From positions 1-10,624 of the forward strand of contig JAHEKO010000089.1 in assembly GCA_024638355.1 (NCBI GenBank): 10,624 nt of DNA. Reading direction: 5' to 3'. The position numbers were made by a program, and so were the translations under genes. Position 1 is the first letter of the stretch. Each line of letters opens with the position of its first letter. The stretch comes from Acidobacteriota bacterium. GTDB taxonomy: Bacteria > Acidobacteriota > Thermoanaerobaculia > Multivoradales > JAHEKO01. The notes under the pieces were generated by a model, which was not told where the DNA came from, ran no database searches, and was given only the letters and a program-made list of their open reading frames with translations. This document shows, in pieces, positions 1 to 5,614 of the stretch.

Positions 1-731
1 GGCTCCATGGCGACGCGGCCCTGGCGCAGCGACTCGTCGATCACCGAGTGGATCATGCGCGAGATCCACTCCCGTCCCGGCTCGCCGAAGACCTTCAGGC
101 TGTCGGCGGGAATGTCGGAGGGCGCCAGGATGCCGGCGCGGATCGCGTCCTCCATGTCGTGCACCAGGTAGGCGATTCGATCGGCGAAGCGAATGATCCA
201 GCCCTCCGGGGTCGCCGGCGGCGGATCGACCTTCCAGGTGTGGGCACGGATGCCGTCGAGGACCTCCCAGCTCAAGTTGAGCGGCTCGAGGATCTCGAAG
301 ACGCGGACGCTCTGGGCGGAGTGGAGCCACTCGCCGTCGACGTAGGGGGTGAGCGCCTCCTCGCCGTTGTGGCCGAAGGGAGGGTGGCCGACCTCGTGAC
401 CGAGGCAGACCGACTCGACGAGAGCGTCGTTGAGGCCCAGGGCCTCGGAAAGAGAGCGGCCGATCTGGGTGACCTGGAGGGTGTGGGTGAGCCGGGTGAC
501 GACGTGATCGCCTTCCGGATTGATGAACACCTGGGTCTTGTGCTTGAGGCGCCGGAAAGCCTTCGAGTGCAGAATGCGGTCGCGGTCGCGCTCGAAGCAC
601 GTCCGGTAGGCGTCGGGCCGCTCGGGCTCCTGGCGGCCGCGGCTCTCGGCCGAGCGGGTCGCCGACGGCGCCAGCAGCTCGCTCTCGCGCCGCTCGCGCT
701 CCTCGCGCGTGATCCGTCGCAGCTCGCTCAC
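1..731 (-). CDS. dgt: dNTP triphosphohydrolase (dGTPase family, HD domain), 3' end outside window
   Basis: Cytosolic enzyme expected to hydrolyse dGTP or other dNTPs to deoxynucleoside plus triphosphate, which controls dNTP pools. About 243 codons are present; the C-terminus runs off the left edge. The N-terminal half has the family block FRRLKHKTQVF, then RLTHTLQV with the first metal His at H83. The HD-type motif GHEVGHPPFGHNGE follows (H112), and then RFADRIAYLVHD (D184). The spacing H83/H112/D184 fits Dgt-like proteins of the Enterococcus EF1143 type. Oddity: the Asp of the HD pair is Glu (E113, GAG). The start is GTG at 731, chosen because the protein then begins SELRRITREE and a GGAGG lies 10 nt upstream; an extended -10 lies further up. 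It is divergent from the phnD-like operon with no evident functional link. The family call is firm; the substrate preference is not readable from sequence. Confidence 0.93.
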   Translation of the reverse strand, partial: MSELRRITREERERRESELLAPSATRSAESRGRQEPERPDAYRTCFERDRDRILHSKAFRRLKHKTQVFINPEGDHVVTRLTHTLQVTQIGRSLSEALGLNDALVESVCLGHEVGHPPFGHNGEEALTPYVDGEWLHSAQSVRVFEILEPLNLSWEVLDGIRAHTWKVDPPPATPEGWIIRFADRIAYLVHDMEDAIRAGILAPSDIPADSLKVFGEPGREWISRMIHSVIDESLRQGRVAME

Positions 732-741
732 TCTCGGGTCG

Positions 742-746
742 CCTCC
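742..746 (-). promoter_or_regulatory. Shine-Dalgarno for dgt
   Basis: GGAGG on the minus strand, 10 nt upstream of the GTG at 731. It supports GTG as the true start; there is no in-frame ATG close by that fits better. Confidence 0.6.
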
Positions 747-760
747 ATCGCGGGCGGCCG

Positions 761-769
761 AGTGTAGCA
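761..769 (-). promoter_or_regulatory. Putative extended -10 promoter for dgt
   Basis: The minus strand reads TGCTACACT, which matches TGn plus TAnnnT, the extended -10 form. It predicts a transcription start near 754 and a leader of about 20 nt that includes the GGAGG. No TTGACA-like -35 is visible at 16-18 bp spacing, as expected if the TG extension compensates. Inferred from sequence only. Confidence 0.45.
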
Positions 770-862
770 GCGGTCGTGTCGGCGAGTCGGGTCCGCCGAA
801 TCGAGGCGTGTGACGATGCGATGGCAGCGCGGCGCCGCCGTGTGGGGCGTCGCCCGATCGGC

Positions 863-868
863 TAGACT
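863..868 (+). promoter_or_regulatory. Putative -10 element for the phnDCE-racemase operon
   Basis: TAGACT (TAnnnT) lies 16 nt before the ATG at 885, predicting a very short leader of about 10 nt. There is no recognisable -35 upstream. Its position excludes the in-frame ATG at 810 as the start, because that codon would lie upstream of the transcript. Confidence 0.4.
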
Positions 869-884
869 CGGCCGCGCGTCGACA

Positions 885-2255
885 ATGTCTGGCTCCTGGG
901 GAAGGTGGCTGCCGCGAATCGGATGGACCCTGGTCGTCGGGGTCTTCGTAGCGTTCGTCTGGGGCATCGGCCGTCGCGCCCGGCTCGATGCGGTCGGCGA
1001 GGAGCTGGTGCGCATGCTCTTCGTGCCGTCGGTGGAGCAGGGGACGCTGGTCCGCCGCGGCGACGATCTGGCTCGCTTCATCCGCGAAGACAGCGGCCTT
1101 GTGCTGCGCACCGAGGTGCCCACCAGCTACGCGGCGGTGATCCAGGCCCTCGGCTCGGGCCAGGCCGACGTCGCCTGGATGCCGGCCTTTGCCTACGTCA
1201 TCGCCAACGCGCGCTACGACACCCAGGCGAAGCTCCAGGTCGTTCGGTCGGCCGATCTGTTCGGCATCGTGGTGACGCGGGACACGCCACGCGAAGCGAC
1301 GGCGATCCCCGGCCTCGCCGGGCTGAAGGTGGCGGTTCCCGAGGGGTTGAACGAAGAGCTGCGCGCGCTCTTGGCGGGGAAGCTCGACCTCATGGCCCCC
1401 GGCTGGACCGAAGTGCCGGCGGCGAGCGACCGCGAGGCCGTTCGACTGCTGGTCGAAGGCGGCGCGGGAATCGCCGCGGCGATCTCGAGCCACGTCCCCT
1501 CGGGCACGAACGACTTCGTCGGCGACGGCCGGAAGGAGCTCGAGTACGAGCGCCCGGGAACGCTCCTCGAGACGCGGGTGATCTACACCACGCCCGAGCC
1601 GGTAGGCGTGCTCAAGAACTACTACCACGGCTGCGTCTACGCCCGCACCGACTCGGCGGTGCGGCGCCTTCAGGACCTCAGCGGGGCGCGCTTCGCCTTT
1701 TCGGACGAGACCTCGACCTCGGGCCACATATTCCCGCGCATGCTCCTCGACCGGAGCGGCGTCACCCTGGGCCGGGTCTACTACGCCGGCGGCCACCCGA
1801 ACGTCGTTCAGGCGGTCTGGGACGGCAAGGCCGACGGTGGCGCCGCCTTCTACTCGCCGCCCAACGAGCAGCAGCGCCGCGAGGGGGTGCTGGTGGGCGA
1901 CGCCCGCTACCTGATCACCCGGCGAATGAACGATTCGGCCGCGCGGCAGGCGCTGGTGGACGACGTCCGGGTGCTGGCGTTGAGCGATCCGATTCCGAAC
2001 GATCTGTGTGCGGTGCGCTCCGGGTTCCCGGCGCACATCTGGGAGCGGTTCCAGGCCTCGTTCGACCGCTTTCTCGAGACCGACACCGGCAAAGAGGCGT
2101 TCTTCGATCTGCTCGCCGGGGTCGGCGTCACCCGAACCGGCGACGACGGCTACGATGGGTTTCGCGCCGCGCTGGCCACCGCCGAGATCAGCGCCGAGGG
2201 CCTGCTCGAAGCCGAGGAGGCGAAGCTCGAGCGGCGCAAGGGGGGCGGATCTTGA
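885..2255 (+). CDS. phnD: PhnD-like ABC transporter substrate-binding protein with duplicated lobe
   Basis: Periplasmic, probably membrane-anchored binding protein of the phosphate/phosphite/phosphonate family, 456 aa. Residues about 8-27 form one hydrophobic helix with no lipobox, so it reads as a signal anchor. Lobe I has SYAAVIQALGSGQADVAW then MPAFAYVIA (Y82 onward). The ligand lobe has the STSG anion loop (S277-G280), then GGHPNVVQAV (H304) and SDPIPND. Ordinary PhnD proteins are about 300-350 aa. The extra length lies at about 126-203, which looks like a second degenerate copy of 248-324: both run (F/H)G-V, a (D)LAG/LSG turn, a V/F-A strand, a V-lobe helix and an AA strand. The first copy lacks STSG. 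The start is the ATG at 885, just before the hydrophobic helix and 16 nt after a -10 box; an in-frame ATG at 810 would add basic, non-signal sequence. It is first of four genes, and its stop overlaps the next start. The substrate is unknown, since no phosphonate catabolic gene is present. Confidence 0.88.
   Translation: MSGSWGRWLPRIGWTLVVGVFVAFVWGIGRRARLDAVGEELVRMLFVPSVEQGTLVRRGDDLARFIREDSGLVLRTEVPTSYAAVIQALGSGQADVAWMPAFAYVIANARYDTQAKLQVVRSADLFGIVVTRDTPREATAIPGLAGLKVAVPEGLNEELRALLAGKLDLMAPGWTEVPAASDREAVRLLVEGGAGIAAAISSHVPSGTNDFVGDGRKELEYERPGTLLETRVIYTTPEPVGVLKNYYHGCVYARTDSAVRRLQDLSGARFAFSDETSTSGHIFPRMLLDRSGVTLGRVYYAGGHPNVVQAVWDGKADGGAAFYSPPNEQQRREGVLVGDARYLITRRMNDSAARQALVDDVRVLALSDPIPNDLCAVRSGFPAHIWERFQASFDRFLETDTGKEAFFDLLAGVGVTRTGDDGYDGFRAALATAEISAEGLLEAEEAKLERRKGGGS
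2238..2248 (+). promoter_or_regulatory. Ribosome binding site for the TTG-started phnC
   Basis: The purine run AAGGGGGGCGG lies directly before the TTG at 2252. It supports that start over the in-frame GTG at 2267, where only GAGG lies too close upstream. Confidence 0.45.
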
Positions 2256-3061
2256 GCACCGAGGCGGTGCGAATCGAAGGTGTGTCGAAGACGTTCGATC
2301 CCGACGTTCGGGCCCTCGTCGACATCGACCTGACGGTCGAGGACGGGGAGTTCCTGGTCATCATCGGGCTTTCCGGGTCGGGCAAGTCGACGCTGCTGCG
2401 CTGCATCAACCGGCTGATCGATCCGACCGCCGGCCGCATCTGGCTGTTCGGCGAGGAGATGACCGGCGCCCAGGGGGCTCGCCTGCGCCGCCTGCGCACC
2501 CAGATCGGCATGATCTTCCAGCAGTTCAACCTGGTGAAGCGGCACACGGTGCTGACCAACGTGCTGTCGGGCTCGCTGGGCCGCAGCTCGCTGCTCGGCA
2601 CGCTGCTGCTGCGCTACTCGGAGGAAGAGGTCCGGCAGGCCAGGGCGGCGCTCGAGCGGGTCGACCTGGGCGGCCGCGGGCGGAGTCGCGCCGACCGGCT
2701 CTCGGGGGGCCAACAGCAGCGCGTGGCGGTCGCCCGCGCGCTGATGCAGCGGCCGCGGCTGATTCTGGCCGACGAGCCGGTCGCGTCGCTCGATCCGGCG
2801 CTCCGTCACTCGGTGATGCGGCACATCGAGTCGCTCAATCGCGACGAGGGCATGACGGTGCTCTGCACTCTCCACGACGTCGACCTGGTGCGGCGCTACG
2901 CCACCCGCCTGGTCGCCCTGCGCGATGGGCGGCTGGTCTACGAGGGCAGCCCCGACGACTTCGACAACGACACCTTCCGCGACATCTACGGCACCGACGC
3001 CGAACCGGCCACCGGGCAGCTTCTGGGCGCCGCCGGCGCGGCGGGGGAGGAGACGGCATGA
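2252..3061 (+). CDS. phnC: PhnC-like ABC transporter ATP-binding protein
   Basis: Cytoplasmic ATPase that energises the PhnE-like permease, 269 aa, close to the usual 250-270. It has Walker A GLSGSGKS (39-46, K45), the Q-loop region [17 protein letters not shown] (typical of PhnC, with NVLSG after it), signature LSGGQQQR (150-157), Walker B LILADEP (D174, E175), a D-loop ASLDPA and H-loop H208 in LHDVDLV. All catalytic elements are intact. The start is probably TTG at 2252, sharing TTGA with the stop of the binding-protein gene, and the purine-rich stretch upstream suits it. The alternative is GTG at 2267, which would remove five residues. The stop shares ATGA with the permease start, so the genes are likely translationally coupled. 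Confidence 0.93.
   Translation: MSTEAVRIEGVSKTFDPDVRALVDIDLTVEDGEFLVIIGLSGSGKSTLLRCINRLIDPTAGRIWLFGEEMTGAQGARLRRLRTQIGMIFQQFNLVKRHTVLTNVLSGSLGRSSLLGTLLLRYSEEEVRQARAALERVDLGGRGRSRADRLSGGQQQRVAVARALMQRPRLILADEPVASLDPALRHSVMRHIESLNRDEGMTVLCTLHDVDLVRRYATRLVALRDGRLVYEGSPDDFDNDTFRDIYGTDAEPATGQLLGAAGAAGEETA
3046..3052 (+). promoter_or_regulatory. Ribosome binding site for phnE
   Basis: GGAGGAG, 5 nt before the ATG at 3058 and inside the end of phnC. It is the strongest Shine-Dalgarno in the operon and fixes the phnE start at the ATGA overlap. Confidence 0.6.
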
Positions 3062-4110
3062 CCCGCGGGTACGCGCGCCTCAAGGCGCTGGTCGTCGACT
3101 GGGTGCTGGTCTCGCTCTTCCTGCTGATGGTCGAGTTCCTGGTCATCTCGTTCTCGGGCCGGCGGGGTCCGACCGGCCTGCTGGTGAGCCCGGAAGAGAC
3201 CCTCGACCTGCTTCACTACGCCTGGATCGGCATCGCCGCCCTGGTCCTGACCCTCGGCTGGCAGCTGGCCCGCGGCGAGCGCGGCATGAGCCCCGGCTGG
3301 TCGGCGGTGTTCGGCGAGGAGGGCGACGAGGCCATCCCCTGGACCCACACCCTGCGCGGTTGGTTCACCGCCTTGCTGATCGAGCTCACCTTCCTCACCG
3401 GCTGGCTGATCACCGAGGTCCAGCTGGTCACCTTCCTGACGCAGTTCAACAAGGCCACCGACATCGTCCGCGGCCTGGTGAACCCCTCGGGCGAGGTGCT
3501 CCACCAGGGGTTGGTGCTGCTGGTCCAGACCATCTTCCTGGCCTTCATGGCGACCGCGTTCGCCATCCCGGTCGCCTTCGCGCTGTCGTTCTTCGCGGCC
3601 CGCAACCTGACGCGCGGCAGCGGCCTGGCGCGCCTGATGTACACCGTGGTGCGGGCGCTGATGAACATCACGCGCTCGGTCGAGCCCCTGGTCTGGGCCC
3701 TCATCTTCATCTCCTGGGTGGGCATCGGGCCGTTCGCCGGCGTGCTCGCGCTCTGGGTCCACTCCGTGGCCGCCCTGGTCAAGCTCTACTCGGAGCAGAT
3801 CGAGAGCATCGACCACGGCCCGGTCGAGGCGATCACCGCAACCGGCGCCTCGACGCTTCAGGTCCTGCGCTACGGCGTGGTGCCGCAAGTGATTCCACCT
3901 TTTCTCTCCTTCACCATCTACCGCTGGGACATCAACGTTCGCATGTCGACCATCATCGGCTTCGTGGGCGGCGGTGGCATCGGCTACATCCTCAAGCCGC
4001 GGGTCGACCTCGGCCAGTGGGGCGAGGTCGGCACGCTGGTCATCCTGATCGCCATCACCGTCTGGGCGATGGACATCATCTCGGCCAAGATCCGCGAACG
4101 GATTGTCTGA
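3058..4110 (+). CDS. phnE: PhnE-like ABC transporter permease with N-terminal membrane extension
   Basis: Inner-membrane permease of the PhnCDE-type importer, 350 aa against about 260-280 for classic PhnE. The core starts near residue 145: VQTIFLAFMATAFAIPVAFALSF, then RALMNITRSVEPLVWALIF, then GIGPFAGVLALWVHS. The EAA coupling loop is at about 255-276 (VEAITATGAST...GVVPQVIPP), followed by NVRMSTIIGFVGGGGIGY. Upstream are about 100 extra residues with two strongly hydrophobic segments (about 13-32 and 54-72) and an acidic linker (GEEGDEAIPW). These are not part of the usual fold. A third hydrophobic stretch at about 103-125 may equal the normal first helix. The ATG overlaps the phnC stop (ATGA) with GGAGGAG upstream, so the extension is genuine and not a start-choice artefact. 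The stop codon lies inside the first unit of a 25-bp tandem duplication. Confidence 0.92.
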   Translation: MTRGYARLKALVVDWVLVSLFLLMVEFLVISFSGRRGPTGLLVSPEETLDLLHYAWIGIAALVLTLGWQLARGERGMSPGWSAVFGEEGDEAIPWTHTLRGWFTALLIELTFLTGWLITEVQLVTFLTQFNKATDIVRGLVNPSGEVLHQGLVLLVQTIFLAFMATAFAIPVAFALSFFAARNLTRGSGLARLMYTVVRALMNITRSVEPLVWALIFISWVGIGPFAGVLALWVHSVAALVKLYSEQIESIDHGPVEAITATGASTLQVLRYGVVPQVIPPFLSFTIYRWDINVRMSTIIGFVGGGGIGYILKPRVDLGQWGEVGTLVILIAITVWAMDIISAKIRERIV

Positions 4111-4141
4111 TCGAGCCCGCGAACGGATCGTCTGATCGCCC
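4092..4141 (+). repeat. 25-bp imperfect tandem duplication spanning the phnE stop
   Basis: Two adjacent 25-bp units, 4092-4116 and 4117-4141, match at 22 of 25 positions (21 of the first 22). Each unit begins CCGCGAACGGAT and carries GTCTGATCG. The first unit encodes the last residues of the permease and its TGA. The second is read in another frame and forms almost all of the 32-nt gap before the racemase ATG at 4143. It looks like a replication-slippage duplication that has since drifted. If it is removed, the gap shrinks to about 7 nt, close to the tight spacing elsewhere in the operon. Confidence 0.9.
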
Positions 4142-4142
4142 G

Positions 4143-4832
4143 ATGCGCACGGTGGGCCTACTCGGCGGCATGAGCTGGGAGTCGTCGATCGAGTACGAGC
4201 GGATCATGAACGAGGAGGTCCGCCGGCGCCTGGGCGGCACACACTCGGCCGACCTGATCGTCCGCTCGTACGACTTCGCGGTCATCGAGGCGCTGCAGGA
4301 GCGCGGCGATTGGCAGGCCGCGGCCGAGCTCCTGGCCGCCGACGCTCGGGCGCTCGAGGCGGCCGGCGCCGAGCTGATCGTCTTGTGCACGAACACGATG
4401 CACCGCGTAGCCGAGGCCATCGAGTCGGCACTCGCCGTTCCCTTCCTGCACCTCGCCGACGCCACCGCCCGTGCCGTCCTGGCGGCGGGCGTCGACGTCG
4501 TGGCGCTGCTCGGAACCCGCTACACGATGGAAGAGGAGTTCTATCGGGGCCGGCTGGAGTCACACGGTCTCGAGGTCCGGATCCCCGACGCCGAGGGCCG
4601 CGCGGCGGTCCATCGGGTGATCTACGAGGAGCTGGTGCGGGGAGACGTCCGGGCCGAGTCGAAGGCGGCCTACCTCGAAGTCATCGATCGGCTCTTGGCA
4701 GCGGGTGCGCGCGGCGTGATCGCCGGCTGCACGGAGATCGAGCTTCTCATCGGCCCCGGAGACGTCCCCTGTCCCTTCTTCCCGACCACCCGCCTCCACG
4801 CCCTGGCCGCCGTCGAAGCGTCCCTGGTCTGA
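4143..4832 (+). CDS. Aspartate/glutamate racemase family enzyme (YgeA-like amino acid racemase)
   Basis: Cytosolic PLP-independent racemase, 229 aa, the usual size for the asp_race (TIGR00035)/YgeA group. It opens with the family N-terminus VGLLGGMSWESS. The two catalytic cysteines sit in VLCTNTMH (C82) and AGCTEIELL (C196). The spacing equals that of YgeA-type enzymes, so both proton-transfer Cys are present and activity is expected. PFFPTTRLHA near the C-terminus is also family-like. The amino acid cannot be told: Asp, Glu, homoserine or others are possible in this family. It is the last gene of the operon with a 32-nt gap after phnE and no clear Shine-Dalgarno of its own (only GGAT about 13 nt upstream), which suggests coupling or weak expression. 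Its linkage to a PhnCDE-type transporter is unusual. It converges on the methyltransferase gene with a 24-bp gap. Confidence 0.92.
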   Translation: MRTVGLLGGMSWESSIEYERIMNEEVRRRLGGTHSADLIVRSYDFAVIEALQERGDWQAAAELLAADARALEAAGAELIVLCTNTMHRVAEAIESALAVPFLHLADATARAVLAAGVDVVALLGTRYTMEEEFYRGRLESHGLEVRIPDAEGRAAVHRVIYEELVRGDVRAESKAAYLEVIDRLLAAGARGVIAGCTEIELLIGPGDVPCPFFPTTRLHALAAVEASLV

Positions 4833-4856
4833 AGGTGCCTGCCGGCGAGGTGGCGT

Positions 4857-5564
4857 CTACGCCCGCTCGCCGACGATCAGTCGGTAGCGCACCGGCACGA
4901 GCAGCCTCGGCACCCTGAGCCTCGGCAGGCCGATCACCGGCGCGATCCGGTCGTACCACCTCTCGTCGGGCGAATCGCTGACAATCGAGCGCACGTCCGT
5001 CAGACCCGCCTCGCTCAAGGCACGGCGGAGGAAGCGATCGGTGTGAAAGATCACCAGCGGGATCTTCTTCGCGGCGAGCGCCGCGCGGGTGAGCGGCGCC
5101 AGGAAGAGCTCCAGGGCGTAGATCGGGGCGGGCACCACGATCTCCTTGATCCACAAGCGCCCCCCGGGCTCGAGCAGCCGCGCCGCCGCGCGTACCGCGC
5201 GACGTACGTTCTCTCGGGCGCTCGCCGCGCCGCGGCCGGTAATGTGGTGGAGGACGAGTGGCACCACCACGTGATCGAAGCTCGAGTCGGCCAGTGGCGG
5301 CTGCCGGCCGTCGCCGAGAATCGGTGTCATCCCCGCGCGGGCGTAGAGGCGGAGCATGCCGACCGAGATGTCGAGCACCGTCAGGTCGAGCCCCAGATCG
5401 GCGGCCACCCAGGGACCGCCCACGCACAGGATGCGCCCGTCCTCCAGCTCGCGGTTGAGCAGGTCAGCGGTCACCCGGTGGTGGCTGCGCTCCACCCAGT
5501 CGCTGTCGACGGACCTGCCGTAGCCGTCGGCCTGGTCGTTCCAGAAGCGCGAGACCTCGGACAC
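4857..5564 (-). CDS. Class I SAM-dependent methyltransferase
   Basis: Predicted soluble methyltransferase, 235 aa, substrate unknown. It opens with FWNDQADGYG, a common N-terminus of Methyltransf_11-type enzymes. Motif I is divergent: ILCVGGPWVAADLG (45-58) replaces the usual D/E-x-GxGxG loop. The acidic ribose-binding residue is likely D65 in VLDIS. Motif II-like GDGRQPPLADSSFDHV (84-99), LVLHHI and LLEPGGRLWIKE (130-141) follow. The start is GTG at 5564; a TACTCT hexamer ends 6 nt before it, which predicts a leaderless transcript, and there is no Shine-Dalgarno. It is divergent from sppA over 50 bp. The domain is clear, but nothing nearby indicates a substrate. The C-terminal region is rich in Arg, Val and Leu. 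Confidence 0.85.
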   Translation of the reverse strand: MSEVSRFWNDQADGYGRSVDSDWVERSHHRVTADLLNRELEDGRILCVGGPWVAADLGLDLTVLDISVGMLRLYARAGMTPILGDGRQPPLADSSFDHVVVPLVLHHITGRGAASARENVRRAVRAAARLLEPGGRLWIKEIVVPAPIYALELFLAPLTRAALAAKKIPLVIFHTDRFLRRALSEAGLTDVRSIVSDSPDERWYDRIAPVIGLPRLRVPRLLVPVRYRLIVGERA

Positions 5565-5570
5565 GAGCGA

Positions 5571-5576
5571 AGAGTA
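5571..5576 (-). promoter_or_regulatory. Putative -10 element of the methyltransferase gene (leaderless geometry)
   Basis: TACTCT on the minus strand, 6 nt before the GTG at 5564, so transcription should begin at or next to the start codon. No -35 hexamer is recognisable. Its upstream flank overlaps the sppA promoter region. Confidence 0.45.
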
Positions 5577-5599
5577 CCCTGGCGCCTGCGAGCTTGCCG

Positions 5600-5605
5600 T
5601 AAGAT
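5600..5605 (+). promoter_or_regulatory. Putative -10 element of sppA (leaderless geometry)
   Basis: TAAGAT (4 of 6 to TATAAT), 9 nt before the ATG at 5615. With a normal 6-8 nt discriminator the transcript starts at or just before the ATG, leaving no room for a Shine-Dalgarno, and none is seen. No -35 hexamer is recognisable. Confidence 0.45.
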
Positions 5606-5614
5606 CCCGTTGCC

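Noticed and set aside
48..767. 239-aa open frame on the plus strand
   Set aside because: It is antisense to dgt; the translation is low-complexity and shows no family motif, whereas the minus strand encodes a clear HD-domain protein.
829..838. Perfect 10-bp palindrome GCGGCGCCGC in the dgt/phnD gap
   Set aside because: Such GC palindromes are common at this base composition and there is no second copy or spacing to suggest an operator.
810..884. Upstream ATG extending the binding protein by 25 residues
   Set aside because: The added residues are basic and not signal-like, and the TAGACT box lies downstream of that ATG.
905..2251. Upstream extension of the phnC reading frame
   Set aside because: It is an Arg/Gly/Pro-rich shadow of the binding-protein gene; homology to PhnC starts only at about 2267, right after the TTG.
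885..4110. Calling the operon a phosphonate degradation locus
   Set aside because: Only transport genes of that family are present; no C-P lyase, phosphonatase or phosphite oxidation gene is visible, so the substrate is left open.
4833..4856. Possible hairpin around GCCGGC between the convergent genes
   Set aside because: The stem is too short and no T-run follows on either strand, so it is not a credible intrinsic terminator.
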